Assembly (NCBI GenBank): GCA_900544245.1
Contig: UQUH01000003.1
Coordinates: 3,546-67,545 of the forward strand
Source: an uncultured Coriobacteriaceae bacterium
GTDB lineage: Bacteria; Actinomycetota; Coriobacteriia; Coriobacteriales; QAMH01
Length of the DNA: 64,000 bases
Direction: 5' to 3'
Shown: positions 1 through 19,767 of the stretch, piece by piece
How the letters are laid out: each line of letters starts with the position of its first letter
Numbering within the stretch: position 1 is the first letter of the stretch
Translations under genes and position numbers: made by a program
The notes under the pieces: model-generated
The model's input: only the letters and a program-made list of their open reading frames with translations
Told to the model about the DNA's origin: nothing
The model's database searches: none

Positions 1-1
1 G

Positions 2-718
2 GGCCTTTTCCTCGTCGATAGCATGGGGTTTCCTGGCATGTGCCTTGCATGCCTCGCCTCGATTCTAATCGCCATTCTCAGCCTCGCGTTCGTGAAGGAA
101 CCTTGCCGGGAGGCTCTTCCCTATGTCCTTAAATTGGATCGAATGTTTGCCAGGGAGGCGGTGATTGCAGCTGCTGCGATCTTGCTGTTGGCCATATCCT
201 TCTCATGCACGGCGGCGTACATTGTGTTGTATGGAAATGTGCTTAACGTCGATAACATGGGCGCATATTTCTCCGTTTACGCCGGATGTCTCTTGCTGAC
301 ACGCCCCATCTTCGGAAGGCTTTCGGATGAGTACGGAGCTCCTCGCATACTACTCATAGGTATTGCGTTCTTTGCGGCATCCTATGTCGCGTTGCATTTC
401 GCATCCGATTTCGGCGGGTTCATGATCGCCGCCGTACTGGGGTCTGCAGGATACGGCGTGTGCATGCCCCTGCTCCAGTCGCTTGCGCTTATCGCGGCGC
501 CAATGGATCGACGAGGCGCGGCGAGTAATACTGCCTATACGGGCCTTGACCTCGGCATGTTGCTCGGTCCTATCTTTGGTGGCTTTGTCATCGAGGTGTT
601 CGCGGGTATGACGGGTAGCCAGATCGCGGGTTATTCCGACATGTGGCTTGCCATGATCATCCCCATAGCCGCTGCACTCGTCATCATTCTGTATTGGAAC
701 TTGAGGCCTGTACGGTAA
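2..718 (+). CDS. MFS transporter, C-terminal part (5' end outside window)
   Basis: The frame is open to the left edge, so the gene starts before the window; about 238 residues are visible. It shows roughly six hydrophobic segments and the MFS interdomain motif GRLSDEYGAPR (near residues 102-112 of the visible part), which matches the G-R-x-x-D/G-R loop between TM helices in the C-terminal half of major facilitator carriers. It therefore looks like the last six helices of a 12-TM drug or metabolite exporter in the cytoplasmic membrane. The substrate cannot be told. Nothing suggests that it is co-transcribed with the downstream kinase, which begins 161 bases later with its own ribosome binding site. 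Confidence 0.75.
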   Translation, partial: GLFLVDSMGFPGMCLACLASILIAILSLAFVKEPCREALPYVLKLDRMFAREAVIAAAAILLLAISFSCTAAYIVLYGNVLNVDNMGAYFSVYAGCLLLTRPIFGRLSDEYGAPRILLIGIAFFAASYVALHFASDFGGFMIAAVLGSAGYGVCMPLLQSLALIAAPMDRRGAASNTAYTGLDLGMLLGPIFGGFVIEVFAGMTGSQIAGYSDMWLAMIIPIAAALVIILYWNLRPVR

Positions 719-879
719 AGACCATGAGGCTGCGCGCATGCAAGAGATGCAGTTTGACTTCTGGCTGCTGGCAGGCCTCATTGCCCGGTATCTGATGCCC
801 AGTGCTTGACCACTCCTGCGAATATGATTGCCTGTCGTGGTAATCTATATAAAGTTATGCCCAAGCGGAGGGGGAGAAC

Positions 880-2463
880 ATGCTCGAGAAGGCCGATCTC
901 AAGAAACGCATCGACAAGGAAGAATACGAGCAACGCAAGAAGGAGCTCACCGAGAAGCTCGTGCGTTTGCAGCAGCAGTGCATCCGCGAGAAGTTCCCCG
1001 TCGTTGTCTGCGTGGATGGCTGGAGTGCGTCGGGCAAGGGCACGAGCATCTCCAAGCTGGTGAAAGATCTCGACGCCCGCGCGTTCACCGTGTATTCGAT
1101 GAACGACCCCACGGAAGAAGAGTGCCGCTATCCGCTCATGAAGCGCTTCTGGGAGCGCGTCGGCCAGTACGGCACCATGACATTCTTCGACAAGAGCTGG
1201 TATTCCGAGATCATCAAAAACCTCTCCGGCATGATTCATAGCGGCAAGGGGGCTGCGCATCTGCCGCAGCCCAAGATTCGCGATCATGTTGATTACATCG
1301 TGAAGTCGCGTAACGGCGAGGCAGGTCTCTTCGCCGAATCCGCCCAGATTTTCGAGGGCCAGCTCGTCGCCGATGGCTATCTCATCATCAAGCTGTTCTT
1401 CCACATCAGCAAAAAGGAACAGGCCAAGCGCCTCGAGGCCCTTGAAGCTGATAAGACGACCGCGTGGCGCGTCAACGAAGAGGATCTCTACCAGAACAAG
1501 AACTACGACAAGACGCTGCCTATCATCGACAAACTTCTCGAGCTCACCGATAACGCCGATGCCCCCTGGCACATCATCGCTGCCGAAAACCGCCGCGTGC
1601 GTCGCATCGAGTTTCTCGAGACGCTCGTTGCCGAAATCGAGGAGGGGTTGGCTCGCCACGTCAAGATCAAGGAGAACCCCGTCATCATCCCCGATGACTT
1701 CCCGCTGCCGCGCACGCGCCACGACCTCGTGGAGGTTCAGACGGTCGAGGAAATTCGTCACGATCTCACGATCGATCCCGAGGAGTACCGCAACGAGCTC
1801 AAGAAGGAGCAGGAGCGGCTCAACACCCTGCAATTCGAGATGTACCGCAGGCAGATCCCGATGATGCTCGTCTTCGAGGGTTGGGATGCGGCTGGCAAGG
1901 GCGGCGCCATCAAACGCATAGCCGCGGCGCTCGATGCCCGCGATTACCGCGTCATTCCCTCGGGCGCACCCACCAAACCCGAGAAGGAGCATCCCTTCCT
2001 GTGGCGTTACTGGGTCAGCCTGCCCAAGAGCGGGCATACCGCGATTTACGACCGTTCCTGGTACGGCCGTGTCATGGTCGAGCGTGTGGAGGGCTTTTGC
2101 ACCGATTCCGATTGGCGTCGCGCCTTCGAGGAGATCAATGACTTCGAGTGGGAGATGTTCCGTACGGGTGCGCTGCTCATGAAGTTCTGGGTCGACGTGA
2201 GCCAGGACGAGCAGCTCGCGCGCTTCGAGGCGCGCAAGAACGACCCGGACAAGGCGTGGAAGCTCACGGACGAGGACTGGCGCAATCGCGAGAAGTATCC
2301 GCAGTACTGCGTGGCCATCAACGATATGCTACGCATGACCTCGACGTACTTCGCCCCCTGGAACATCATCGAGTCCGATGACAAGAAGTACGCGCGCATC
2401 AAGACGATCAAGGCCATCAACGCCGCGATCGAGGAACGCCTGAAACAGGATAAGAAGAATTAA
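880..2463 (+). CDS. Tandem-domain PPK2 polyphosphate kinase / polyphosphate:AMP phosphotransferase
   Basis: This 527-residue protein contains two PPK2 domains in tandem. Domain 1 has a P-loop GWSASGKG at residues 47-54 and FFDKSWYSE; domain 2 has GWDAAGKGG at 334-342 and IYDRSWYGR. Two-domain PPK2 enzymes (class II, polyphosphate:AMP phosphotransferases) transfer phosphate from polyphosphate to AMP, giving ADP in the cytosol; in known members the C-terminal domain is the active one. Domain 1 here keeps a P-loop-like sequence, with Ser for the second Ala, so its activity is uncertain. The ATG is preceded by GGAGGGGG at suitable spacing. The gene stands alone 250 bases before rpoB. The AMP versus ADP preference is inferred from architecture only. 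Confidence 0.85.
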   Translation: MLEKADLKKRIDKEEYEQRKKELTEKLVRLQQQCIREKFPVVVCVDGWSASGKGTSISKLVKDLDARAFTVYSMNDPTEEECRYPLMKRFWERVGQYGTMTFFDKSWYSEIIKNLSGMIHSGKGAAHLPQPKIRDHVDYIVKSRNGEAGLFAESAQIFEGQLVADGYLIIKLFFHISKKEQAKRLEALEADKTTAWRVNEEDLYQNKNYDKTLPIIDKLLELTDNADAPWHIIAAENRRVRRIEFLETLVAEIEEGLARHVKIKENPVIIPDDFPLPRTRHDLVEVQTVEEIRHDLTIDPEEYRNELKKEQERLNTLQFEMYRRQIPMMLVFEGWDAAGKGGAIKRIAAALDARDYRVIPSGAPTKPEKEHPFLWRYWVSLPKSGHTAIYDRSWYGRVMVERVEGFCTDSDWRRAFEEINDFEWEMFRTGALLMKFWVDVSQDEQLARFEARKNDPDKAWKLTDEDWRNREKYPQYCVAINDMLRMTSTYFAPWNIIESDDKKYARIKTIKAINAAIEERLKQDKKN

Positions 2464-2630
2464 TCCCTCATTTGCCCTTGCCAAGAAAGACGAAGTGCGC
2501 ATCGAGCCTGTCTGACATCAAAATAAACTCAGGTTCAGATAATAAATCACCTAAAACATACCATTCGCCGATAAATTGCGCACGTTTGCGATTACATTTG
2601 CAGTGAAACAACCGCTCATCCAAAAACTTC

Positions 2631-2659
2631 TTGACCCCTTATACGCGCGCGCATATCCT
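2631..2659 (+). promoter_or_regulatory. Promoter of rpoBC
   Basis: TTGACC at 2631-2636 and TATCCT at 2654-2659 are separated by exactly 17 bases, a near-consensus housekeeping sigma factor promoter. It lies in an AT-richer 250-base gap and would start RNA about 50 bases before the rpoB GTG codon, which has AAGGAGG at 2704-2710. No L10-L12 (rplJL) genes precede rpoB here, so rpoBC has its own promoter. Confidence 0.75.
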
Positions 2660-2715
2660 CTCGCTCGTGTATCACCCGTTTCGTAGCTTCATCGGACAAC
2701 TATAAGGAGGATATA

Positions 2716-6543
<3,828 letters not shown>

Positions 6544-6546
6544 GCC

Positions 6547-10965
<4,419 letters not shown>

Positions 10966-11003
10966 GGCTGTCAAGCATTTTTTCGCTCGAAATACGCGAA
11001 CAG

Positions 11004-11036
11004 AAAACCCCCGGTCACATGACCGGGGGTTTTCTT
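11004..11036 (+). terminator. Rho-independent terminator after rpoC
   Basis: A near-perfect stem starts with AAAACCCCCGGTC at 11004 and is mirrored by GACCGGGGGTTTT ending at 11033, followed by more T residues. It lies 38 bases after the rpoC stop and separates the rpoBC and str transcription units. Confidence 0.9.
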
Positions 11037-11082
11037 GGGATCAGGGGCGAAAAAAGTTTGGCCACACCCGGGTGCGTGGCGT

Positions 11083-11111
11083 TTGACAGCCTCAGATCAG
11101 ACGAGTAGTCT
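11083..11111 (+). promoter_or_regulatory. Promoter of the str operon
   Basis: A perfect TTGACA at 11083-11088 and TAGTCT at 11106-11111 are 17 bases apart. Predicted transcription starts near 11118. The short leader then contains a 7-bp hairpin, GCTTTTG at 11122-11128 pairing with CAAAAGC at 11136-11142, before the rpsL ribosome binding site. Confidence 0.75.
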
Positions 11112-11182
11112 ACCGCCTTGCGCTTTTGAAACCTGCAAAAGCACCACTACGGTAAACCGGTAGCAAAACGAAAGGAACTACA

Positions 11183-11557
11183 TTGCCTACCATTAATCAG
11201 CTGGTCCGCAAGGGCCGCGCGAAGGCAGTCGACAAATCCAAGTCGCCCGCCCTCAAGGGCAATCCCCAGAAGCGTGGGGTTTGCACGCGCGTCTACACCG
11301 CAACCCCCAAGAAGCCCAATTCGGCTCTTCGCAAGGTTGCCCGTGTCCGTCTCGTCAACGGCATGGAAGTCACCGCTTACATCCCCGGCATCGGCCACAA
11401 CCTGCAGGAGCACTCGATGGTGCTCATCCGCGGCGGCCGCGTCAAGGACCTCCCCGGTGTCCGCTACAAGATCATCCGCGGTACGCTCGATACCGCTTCC
11501 GTGTCCGACCGTGCTCAGGCCCGTAGCCGCTACGGCGCCAAGAAGCCCAAGAACTAA
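11183..11557 (+). CDS. rpsL: 30S ribosomal protein S12
   Basis: S12 lies at the decoding centre of the 30S subunit. At 124 residues it has the normal length. The streptomycin-related loop reads [11 protein letters not shown] (K43 and K44 with Met counted), and [11 protein letters not shown] is also wild type, so no streptomycin-resistance substitution is seen. Translation starts at TTG, preceded by AAAGGA; no ATG gives the conserved N-terminus [10 protein letters not shown]. It is the first gene of a str operon with rpsG, fusA and rpsJ. Confidence 0.97.
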   Translation: MPTINQLVRKGRAKAVDKSKSPALKGNPQKRGVCTRVYTATPKKPNSALRKVARVRLVNGMEVTAYIPGIGHNLQEHSMVLIRGGRVKDLPGVRYKIIRGTLDTASVSDRAQARSRYGAKKPKN

Positions 11558-11571
11558 GAAGGGGGAGAGAT

Positions 11572-12042
11572 ATGCCACGTCGTTCCGCTGCAGTACGCCG
11601 CGAGATCACTCCGGATGCTGTATACAACAATCGCCTCGTCACGCAGCTCATCAACAAGATCCTGCTCGACGGCAAGCGCTCGACTGCCGAGAGCATCGTC
11701 TACGGTGCGTTTGACATCGTCGAGGCCAAGACCGGCGAAGATCCCCTGAGCGTCTTCAAGAAGGCCATGGACAACGTCCGCCCGACCGTCGAGGTCAAGC
11801 CCCGTCGCGTCGGCGGCGCCACGTACCAGGTGCCCACCGAGGTCAACTCCCGCCGCGCCACCACGCTCGCCATCCGTTGGATCGTCGGCTATTCGCGCGA
11901 CCGCAAGGAGCGCAGCATGGCCGAGCGCCTCGCCAACGAGATCATGGATGCATCCAATGGTCTGGGCGCGTCCGTCAAGAAGCGCGAAGACGTCTACAAG
12001 ATGGCCGAATCCAATCGCGCCTTCTCTCACTATCGCTGGTAG
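11572..12042 (+). CDS. rpsG: 30S ribosomal protein S7
   Basis: S7 nucleates assembly of the 30S head and contacts mRNA and tRNA at the E site. The 156-residue protein has the standard length and the family block [20 protein letters not shown] follows AAGGGGGAG. The gene sits 14 bases after rpsL and 12 before fusA. In E. coli S7 represses str operon translation; whether it does so here cannot be seen. Confidence 0.97.
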   Translation: MPRRSAAVRREITPDAVYNNRLVTQLINKILLDGKRSTAESIVYGAFDIVEAKTGEDPLSVFKKAMDNVRPTVEVKPRRVGGATYQVPTEVNSRRATTLAIRWIVGYSRDRKERSMAERLANEIMDASNGLGASVKKREDVYKMAESNRAFSHYRW

Positions 12043-12054
12043 GAGGTATACACA

Positions 12055-14166
<2,112 letters not shown>

Positions 14167-14201
14167 CGCGAATCCGCTTGATATATGGAGGTTTGAGTTA
14201 A

Positions 14202-14516
14202 GTGGCCAACAAGAAGCAAAAGATTCGCATCAGGCTCAAGGGCTACGATCACGAGATCGTCGACAAGTCGACCAAGCTCATCGTCGAGACCGCAGCCAAG
14301 ACCGGTGCGCGTATCAGCGGCCCCATCCCGCTGCCGACCGAGCGTAACCTGTACACCGTCATCCGCTCGCCGCACGTCAACAAGGACTCGCGCGAGCAGT
14401 TCGAGATGCGCACGCACAAGCGCCTCATCGACATCCTCGACCCGACGCCCAACACCGTCGACTCGCTCATGCGTCTCGACCTGCCGGCTGGTGTCGATAT
14501 CGAGATCAAGCTCTAA
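14202..14516 (+). CDS. rpsJ: 30S ribosomal protein S10
   Basis: S10 is a 30S head protein that also acts as NusE in antitermination. It is 104 residues (usual 102-105) with conserved [11 protein letters not shown] and [12 protein letters not shown]. It starts at GTG with GGAGG 10 bases upstream, giving the expected N-terminus. It ends the str transcription unit, because a strong terminator follows 26 bases downstream. It is therefore transcriptionally separated from rplC, the gene it usually leads. Confidence 0.96.
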   Translation: MANKKQKIRIRLKGYDHEIVDKSTKLIVETAAKTGARISGPIPLPTERNLYTVIRSPHVNKDSREQFEMRTHKRLIDILDPTPNTVDSLMRLDLPAGVDIEIKL

Positions 14517-14542
14517 GGCAATAGGGCATAACGCATGCAGGG

Positions 14543-14576
14543 AAAGGGGGTCGCTCATGACGAGCGGCCCCTTTTT
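14543..14576 (+). terminator. Rho-independent terminator after rpsJ
   Basis: A GC-rich stem of about 12 pairs is formed by 14545-14556 and 14562-14573 (AAGGGGGTCGCTC against GAGCGGCCCCTT, with two G-T pairs). A run of five T residues follows. It splits rpsJ from the S10 block. Confidence 0.85.
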
Positions 14577-14817
14577 CACGTTCTGCGTCGAGCATGCTTT
14601 AAAAGAAATCGACGCGCGATTCCCAGATAATCCCGAACTTTTCCTAGCATTCCGTGGCGCACAGGGGTAATATATCGAACGCTGTGCATTTTTGGCGCGG
14701 TGTGTCTAACTCCTGGCGCAAATCTCACGTGCAAAGGGAGCAGGCTCGAAGCCGCGATCCGCTGAGAGAAAGCAAAACCGCTTTCCGCCTCAAGATCGCC
14801 TGACAGTAAGGTTGGTA
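14577..14817 (+). promoter_or_regulatory. Leader/promoter region of the S10 block
   Basis: These 241 bases hold no convincing gene. Because a terminator precedes them, a promoter for rplC onward must lie here. TAATAT at 14668-14673 and GATAAT at 14626-14631 are possible -10 boxes, but neither has a good -35 partner. An inverted repeat GCACAG (14659-14664) and CTGTGC (14682-14687) flanks the first. A long leader of about 100-140 bases would leave room for ribosomal protein feedback, as at the E. coli S10 leader, but no L4 site can be identified by eye. Confidence 0.4.
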
Positions 14818-15438
14818 ATGGTCAACACGATTCTCGGCCGCAAGCTGGGCATGACGCAAGTCTGGGGAGAGGATGACACCATCATCCCCGTGACCGTCAT
14901 CCAGGCTGGCCCCTGCGTTATCTCGCAGGTCAAGACCACCGACACCGACGGCTATGAGGCCGTGCAAATCGGTTTCGGTGACATCAAGGAAAAGAAGGTA
15001 AACAAGCCCATGCAGGGCCACTTCGCAAAGGCAGGCGTAGCGCCCATGCGCTACCTGCGCGAGGTCCGCGTCGAGGATGCCTCCGAGCATGCAGTCGGTG
15101 ACACGCTCACCGTCGAGGCGTTCAACGATGTCGACAAGGTCGACGTCATCGGCGTCAGCAAGGGCAAGGGTTTCGCCGGCGTCATCAAGCGTTACGGTTT
15201 TGCCGGCGGTCCCGGTGGCCATGGTCACCACTTCCACCGCGCCCCCGGTTCGGTGGGCATGTGCGCTTACCCCGCACGCGTTCTCAAGGGTCTCCGTCTC
15301 CCCGGCCACATGGGCTGCGACCGCGTCACGGTCCGCAACCTTAAGCTGGTGCGCGTTGACGAGGAGAACAACCTCATGTTGGTCAAGGGTGCCGTTCCTG
15401 GTGGCAAGGGCGCTCTCGTTCAGATCCGTATGGCTTAG
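14818..15438 (+). CDS. rplC: 50S ribosomal protein L3
   Basis: L3 is an early assembly protein of the 50S subunit near the peptidyl transferase centre. The protein has 206 residues with [17 protein letters not shown] and [15 protein letters not shown], the two conserved loops. I chose ATG at 14818 because it gives the standard start [14 protein letters not shown]; an in-frame TTG six bases earlier is less likely. AAGG lies at 14808-14811. It is the first gene of the S10 block and is followed 14 bases later by rplD. Confidence 0.96.
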   Translation: MVNTILGRKLGMTQVWGEDDTIIPVTVIQAGPCVISQVKTTDTDGYEAVQIGFGDIKEKKVNKPMQGHFAKAGVAPMRYLREVRVEDASEHAVGDTLTVEAFNDVDKVDVIGVSKGKGFAGVIKRYGFAGGPGGHGHHFHRAPGSVGMCAYPARVLKGLRLPGHMGCDRVTVRNLKLVRVDEENNLMLVKGAVPGGKGALVQIRMA

Positions 15439-15452
15439 AGGAGGGCAGATCA

Positions 15453-16076
15453 ATGGCACAAATCAAGATCACTGACTCCGCTGGCAAGTCTGCGGGTACG
15501 ATCGAGGTATCCGATGGCATCTTCGCCATCGAGCCCAACGGCGCATGCATCCATCAGGTCGTTCGCAGCCAGATGGCCGCTCGTCGTCAGGGTACGCATG
15601 ACACCAAGACCCGCGGTCAGGTTTCCGGCGGTGGCCGTAAGCCGTTCCGCCAGAAGGGTACCGGCCGCGCCCGTCAGGGCACGACGCGCGCCGCGCAGTT
15701 CCGTCATGGCGGCGTTGTCTTTGGCCCGCATCCCCGTTCCTACGCTTTCCGCGTGAACAACAAGGTCGTCAAGCTCGCCATGGCATCCGTGCTTTCCGGC
15801 AAGCTCGCGGCAGACGAGCTCTTCGTCGTCGACGGCTTCAACTTCGAGAAGCCCTCGACCAAGGCCGCTGCCAAGGCTCTCGAGGCCCTCGGTTGCAAGG
15901 GTCGCGTCACCGTCGTCGTCAATGACGAGGACGTCAACTCGTTCCTTTCCTTCCGCAACCTCGAGAAGGTTCGCGTCATCGGCGCCTCCGAGTCCAACAC
16001 CTACGACCTGCTCGATAACGGGTCTCTGGTCATGACCAAGGACGCCGTCGAGTATGTTCAGGAGGTGCTGAGCTAA
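15453..16076 (+). CDS. rplD: 50S ribosomal protein L4
   Basis: L4 lines the nascent peptide exit tunnel. The 207-residue protein has the tunnel loop [18 protein letters not shown] and the block [16 protein letters not shown] follows GAGGAGGG. Its stop codon overlaps the rplW start (TAATG), so the two are translationally coupled. In E. coli L4 is the autorepressor of the S10 operon. Confidence 0.96.
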   Translation: MAQIKITDSAGKSAGTIEVSDGIFAIEPNGACIHQVVRSQMAARRQGTHDTKTRGQVSGGGRKPFRQKGTGRARQGTTRAAQFRHGGVVFGPHPRSYAFRVNNKVVKLAMASVLSGKLAADELFVVDGFNFEKPSTKAAAKALEALGCKGRVTVVVNDEDVNSFLSFRNLEKVRVIGASESNTYDLLDNGSLVMTKDAVEYVQEVLS

Positions 16077-16363
16077 TGGAGGCACGTCAGATCATCATCC
16101 GCCCGATCATCACCGAGCGTTCGTTCGACATGCAGGACTTCAATCGCTACACGTTCGAGGTCGCCAAGACTGCCAGCAAGATCGAGATTGCCAAGGCAAT
16201 CGAGGAGATCTTCAACGTGCATGTCACCAAGGTGAACACCGCCAACGTGAAGTCCAAGCCCAAGCGTCAACGCTACGTTCAGGGTCGCACGCGTACCTGG
16301 AAGAAGGCCATCGTCACGCTCGCCGAGGGTGACAAGATCGAGCTGTTCGCCAGCCAGGATTAA
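16076..16363 (+). CDS. rplW: 50S ribosomal protein L23
   Basis: L23 sits at the tunnel exit and docks trigger factor and SRP. At 95 residues it has the usual size, with [13 protein letters not shown] at the N-terminus and [12 protein letters not shown] following. The start overlaps the rplD stop by one base, and CAGGAGG lies inside rplD. A structured 165-base gap separates it from rplB. Confidence 0.95.
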   Translation: MEARQIIIRPIITERSFDMQDFNRYTFEVAKTASKIEIAKAIEEIFNVHVTKVNTANVKSKPKRQRYVQGRTRTWKKAIVTLAEGDKIELFASQD

Positions 16364-16528
16364 TCGGTTACTGAGTTTCCCCTTGGTGCGGGGAGACTTT
16401 AAGGGTGTCGAGCGCTCGACATGGAGCCACCCGGCACCGTGGTAAATCCGGAGTCGACAACCGTATGGAGGTGCACCACCTCCGTTCCCATAGCGGTTGA
16501 GCGGCCATCGGAGCAAAGGAGTTTGTTC
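16364..16528 (+). promoter_or_regulatory. Structured spacer between rplW and rplB (three hairpins)
   Basis: The gap is unusually long for this operon and holds three hairpins: 16375-16397 (8 bp with one G-T pair), a perfect 14-base palindrome at 16407-16420, and GGAGGTG-CAC-CACCTCC at 16467-16483. The third hides a Shine-Dalgarno-like GGAGGTG. None has a T-run, so these are not ordinary terminators. The rplB ribosome binding site AAAGGA lies just after. Confidence 0.6.
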
Positions 16529-17359
16529 ATGGGAGTAAGGAAGTACAAGCCGTCTTCTCCGGGACGTCGTTTCCAGACGGTCTCTGACTTTGCAGAGATC
16601 ACGACGACGACCCCCGAGAAGTCGCTGCTCGAGCCGTTGCCCAAGAAGGCCGGCCGCAATAACTATGGTCGCATCACGACCCGTCATCAGGGTGGCGGCC
16701 ACAAGCGCAAGTATCGCAAGATCGACTTCAAGCGTCGCAAGGATGGCATCCCGGCCAAGGTCGCGTCCATCGAGTACGACCCGAATCGTTCCGCGCGCAT
16801 CGCGCTGCTCAATTACGCAGATGGCGCCAAGGCGTACATCCTGCAGCCCAAGGGTCTCAAGGTCGGCGACACCGTCGAGTCCGGTCCCGAGGCTGACATC
16901 AAGCCGGGTAATGCCCTGCCGCTGGCCAACATCCCCGTCGGCACGCTCGTGCACGCCGTCGAGTTCCAGCCGGGCAAGGGTGCCGCCATGGCGCGCAGCG
17001 CCGGTACGAGCATCCAGCTCATGGGCAAGGAGGGTGGCTACGCCATCCTGCGCATGCCGAGCTCAGAGATGCGCCGCGTTCTGCTCGACTGCCGTGCCAC
17101 TGTTGGCGAGGTCGGCAACGCCGAGCACTCCAACATCCGCATCGGCAAGGCCGGTCGCAAGCGCTGGATGGGCGTGCGTCCTACCGTCCGCGGTACCGTC
17201 ATGAACCCCGTCGACCACCCGCATGGTGGTGGCGAGGGCAAGAACAAGTCCGCCGGTCGTCATCCGGTCACCCCGTGGGGCATCCCCACCAAGGGTCATC
17301 GTACGCGTAACCCCAAGAAGGCGTCGGGTAGGCTCATCATCCGTCGTCGCAAGAAGTAA
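16529..17359 (+). CDS. rplB: 50S ribosomal protein L2
   Basis: L2 is needed for subunit association and peptidyl transferase assembly. The 276 residues include [18 protein letters not shown] and the C-terminal [18 protein letters not shown] with the functionally important histidine. I chose ATG at 16529 (AAAGGA upstream), which gives [14 protein letters not shown], the family N-terminus; the upstream in-frame codons cover the structured spacer and are not conserved sequence. Confidence 0.96.
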   Translation: MGVRKYKPSSPGRRFQTVSDFAEITTTTPEKSLLEPLPKKAGRNNYGRITTRHQGGGHKRKYRKIDFKRRKDGIPAKVASIEYDPNRSARIALLNYADGAKAYILQPKGLKVGDTVESGPEADIKPGNALPLANIPVGTLVHAVEFQPGKGAAMARSAGTSIQLMGKEGGYAILRMPSSEMRRVLLDCRATVGEVGNAEHSNIRIGKAGRKRWMGVRPTVRGTVMNPVDHPHGGGEGKNKSAGRHPVTPWGIPTKGHRTRNPKKASGRLIIRRRKK

Positions 17360-17374
17360 TCGAAGGAGATAACC

Positions 17375-17635
17375 GTGAGTAGAAGTCTCAAGAAGGGCCC
17401 CTACGTGGAGCCGCGCCTCCTCGAGCGCATCATTGCGATGAACGAGGCTGGCGAGAAGAACGTCATCAAGACCTGGAGCCGTTCTTCGACGATCTTCCCC
17501 GAGATGGTGGGTCACACCATCGCCGTGCATGATGGTCGTCGTCATGTTCCCGTCTACGTCACCGAGTCAATGGTCGGACACAAGCTGGGCGAGTTCTCCC
17601 CGTCCCGCACGTTCCGCGCCCACAAGAAGGATTAG
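17375..17635 (+). CDS. rpsS: 30S ribosomal protein S19
   Basis: S19 binds 16S rRNA with S13 in the 30S head. The 86 residues start at GTG with AAGGAG upstream and show [16 protein letters not shown] and [11 protein letters not shown]. It lies 15 bases after rplB and 11 before rplV in the S10 block. Confidence 0.96.
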   Translation: MSRSLKKGPYVEPRLLERIIAMNEAGEKNVIKTWSRSSTIFPEMVGHTIAVHDGRRHVPVYVTESMVGHKLGEFSPSRTFRAHKKD

Positions 17636-17646
17636 GAGGAGCGTAA

Positions 17647-17988
17647 ATGCAAGCTAAAGCTGTTGCGAAGTACGTTCGCGTTTCTCCGCGCAAGGCGCGT
17701 ATCGTCGTTGACAAGATCCGCGGCAAGGAAGTCGTCGACGCTCTGGACATCCTGCGCTTCAACGAGCGCGCGATTTCCGAGGTCGTTTCCAAGGTCGTCT
17801 CGTCTGCGGCCGCCAACGCCGAGAACAAGTACGGCGTGCGTCCGGAGAATCTCGTGGTCAAGGCCGCCTATGTTGACGAGGGCCCGACCATGAAACGCTA
17901 TCGCCCGCGCGCAAAGGGTTCCGCGAGCCCCATCATGAAGCGCACGAGTCATATCACCATCATCGTAGCTACGCGAGAGGAGGCGTAA
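17647..17988 (+). CDS. rplV: 50S ribosomal protein L22
   Basis: L22 extends a hairpin into the exit tunnel, where macrolides bind. It has 113 residues and conserved [20 protein letters not shown] near the N-terminus and [15 protein letters not shown] at the hairpin end. ATG follows AGGAGG. rpsC starts 5 bases after the stop. Confidence 0.96.
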   Translation: MQAKAVAKYVRVSPRKARIVVDKIRGKEVVDALDILRFNERAISEVVSKVVSSAAANAENKYGVRPENLVVKAAYVDEGPTMKRYRPRAKGSASPIMKRTSHITIIVATREEA

Positions 17989-17993
17989 GGGTC

Positions 17994-18704
17994 ATGGGTC
18001 AGAAAGTTAAGCCGACAGGCTTCCGCCTTGGCATCACCGAGGACTGGCGCAGCCGCTGGTATGCGGGTAACGACTACGCCGCCACGCTCGAGAACGATCT
18101 CAAGCTGCGCAAATACGTCGAGAAGAAGCTCAGCAATGCCGCCCTTTCTCGCGTGGAGATCGAGCGAGCTGGCGACAAGATCAAGGTCATCATCACGACT
18201 GCCCGTCCGGGCATCGTCATCGGCAAGAAGGGCGCCGAGGTCGACGTGCTTCGCAAGGAGCTCGAGAAGATCTCCGGTGGTCATGTGAGCGTCGAGGTCA
18301 TCGAGGTCAAGCGTCCCGAGCTTGACGCCAACCTCATCGCGCAGTCCATCGCCGAGCAGCTCGAGGGACGCGTCGCGTTCCGCCGTGCCATGCGCAAGGC
18401 CGTTCAGTCCGCGCGCAAGTCGGGTGCCCAGGGTATCCGTATTCAGTGCTCCGGTCGCCTGGGTGGTGCCGAGATGAGCCGCCGCGAGTGGTACCGCGAG
18501 GGCCGCGTGCCCCTGCACACCCTGCGTGCGATGATTGACTATGGTTTTGCCACCGCCCACACCACGATGGGCTCCTGCGGCATCAAGGTCTGGGTGTATT
18601 ACGGCGAGGTCCTTCCCGGCCAGGACAAGAAGAATCCTGCGCTCGAGGGCACGTCTGCCCAGCGTCGCGGCCGTGGCCGTCGTGGCGAGAGGAGGGATCG
18701 CTAA
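17994..18704 (+). CDS. rpsC: 30S ribosomal protein S3
   Basis: S3 lies at the mRNA entry pore and has a KH domain, seen here as [14 protein letters not shown] with the GxxG loop. The 236 residues end in a basic tail rich in Arg and Gly. ATG has GAGGAGG upstream. The stop codon overlaps the start of rplP (TAATG), which indicates coupled translation. Confidence 0.96.
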   Translation: MGQKVKPTGFRLGITEDWRSRWYAGNDYAATLENDLKLRKYVEKKLSNAALSRVEIERAGDKIKVIITTARPGIVIGKKGAEVDVLRKELEKISGGHVSVEVIEVKRPELDANLIAQSIAEQLEGRVAFRRAMRKAVQSARKSGAQGIRIQCSGRLGGAEMSRREWYREGRVPLHTLRAMIDYGFATAHTTMGSCGIKVWVYYGEVLPGQDKKNPALEGTSAQRRGRGRRGERRDR

Positions 18705-19246
18705 TGTTGATGCCCAAGCGTTCCAAGTTCCGCAAGGTTCAGCGCGGTTCCATGAAGGGTAAGTCCAAGGGAGGCAACAACCTCAACTTCGGCTCCTATG
18801 GCATCCAGGCGCTCGAATCCCATTGGATTACCAACCGTCAGATCGAGGCCGCTCGTATCGCCATGACCCGTTACATGAAGCGTGGTGGCCGCGTGTGGAT
18901 CACGATCTTCCCGGGTAAGCCCATCACCAAGAAGCCGGCAGAGACCCGCATGGGCTCCGGCAAGGGCAATCCCGAGGAGTGGGTGGCCGTCGTCAAGCCG
19001 GGCCGCATCATGTTCGAGATCGATGGCGTCCAGCCCGACGATGCTCGCGAGGCCATGCGCCTTGCCATCAACAAGCTGCCCATCAAGTGCAAGATGGTGT
19101 TCCGCGAAAACGCCGCCGAGCGCGCAGCCGAGTACGCCAAGGCGCATGCCAAGGATTCCGCTCGTGGTCGCTCCAAGGCAGCCAAGGATACCGCTGCAGC
19201 TGCCGCTGCTGCCGCCACCACCGAGGAAGAAGGGGGCGACGAGTAA
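18704..19246 (+). CDS. rplP: 50S ribosomal protein L16 with Ala/acidic C-terminal extension
   Basis: L16 organises the A-site region of the 50S subunit. The core (residues 1 to about 138) is typical: [16 protein letters not shown], then [27 protein letters not shown] sequence. The family usually ends near 137-145, but this protein has 180 residues. The additional 35-40 are charged, then poly-Ala (nine or more Ala), then acidic EEEGGDE. The start overlaps the rpsC stop by one base, and rpmC follows with no spacer. Confidence 0.95.
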   Translation: MLMPKRSKFRKVQRGSMKGKSKGGNNLNFGSYGIQALESHWITNRQIEAARIAMTRYMKRGGRVWITIFPGKPITKKPAETRMGSGKGNPEEWVAVVKPGRIMFEIDGVQPDDAREAMRLAINKLPIKCKMVFRENAAERAAEYAKAHAKDSARGRSKAAKDTAAAAAAAATTEEEGGDE

Positions 19247-19459
19247 ATGAAGCCTGCAGAGATTCGCGAGCTCACCACCGACGACCTCAATGACAAGCTG
19301 ACCGAGGCGCGCACCGAGCTCTTTAACCTTCGTTTCCAGATGGCCACCAGCCAGCTGGACAACACCGCGCGCGTGAAGGTCGTCAAGAAGGACATTGCCC
19401 GTATTTGCACCGAGCTGCGCGCACGCGAGATTCGCGCCGCAGCCGAAGCGACCGCTTAA
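19247..19459 (+). CDS. rpmC: 50S ribosomal protein L29
   Basis: L29 is a small two-helix protein at the tunnel exit. The 70 residues include [18 protein letters not shown] and [14 protein letters not shown], both family blocks. The ATG directly follows the rplP stop. It is read in the usual order rplP-rpmC-rpsQ. Confidence 0.95.
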   Translation: MKPAEIRELTTDDLNDKLTEARTELFNLRFQMATSQLDNTARVKVVKKDIARICTELRAREIRAAAEATA

Positions 19460-19478
19460 AGAAAGGAGCGAAACCTAA

Positions 19479-19739
19479 ATGAACGAAGAGCGTAATCGTC
19501 GTAAGGTTCGCCAGGGCGTCGTCGTCTCGGCTACAAACGACAAGACCATCGTCGTGCAGATCCAGGAGCGCAAGCCGCATCGTGTCTACGGCAAGATGAT
19601 CACCACCACCAAGAAGTTCCACGCGCATGACGAGGGCAACGAGGCCGGTGTGGGCGATACCGTCCGCATCATGGAGACTCGTCCCCTCTCCAAGCAGAAG
19701 CGCTGGCGTCTCCTCGACATCGTCGAGAAGGCCAAGTAG
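19479..19739 (+). CDS. rpsQ: 30S ribosomal protein S17
   Basis: S17 is an OB-fold primary binder of the 30S body. The protein has 86 residues with [20 protein letters not shown] and the C-terminal [13 protein letters not shown] typical of the family. ATG follows AAAGGAG. Confidence 0.96.
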   Translation: MNEERNRRKVRQGVVVSATNDKTIVVQIQERKPHRVYGKMITTTKKFHAHDEGNEAGVGDTVRIMETRPLSKQKRWRLLDIVEKAK

Positions 19740-19767
19740 TCAGCTAGAGTAGCAGGAAGGTACTCCC

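Noticed and set aside
738..809. A 23-residue reading after the MFS gene
   Set aside because: Short, weak ribosome site, no conserved sequence; the gap is better read as a non-coding spacer.
806..853. A promoter for the PPK2 gene (TTGACC or TTGCCT with TATATA/TATAAA)
   Set aside because: The spacings (11-14 bases, or 29 or more) do not fit a normal promoter, so I do not call one, although one must lie here or upstream.
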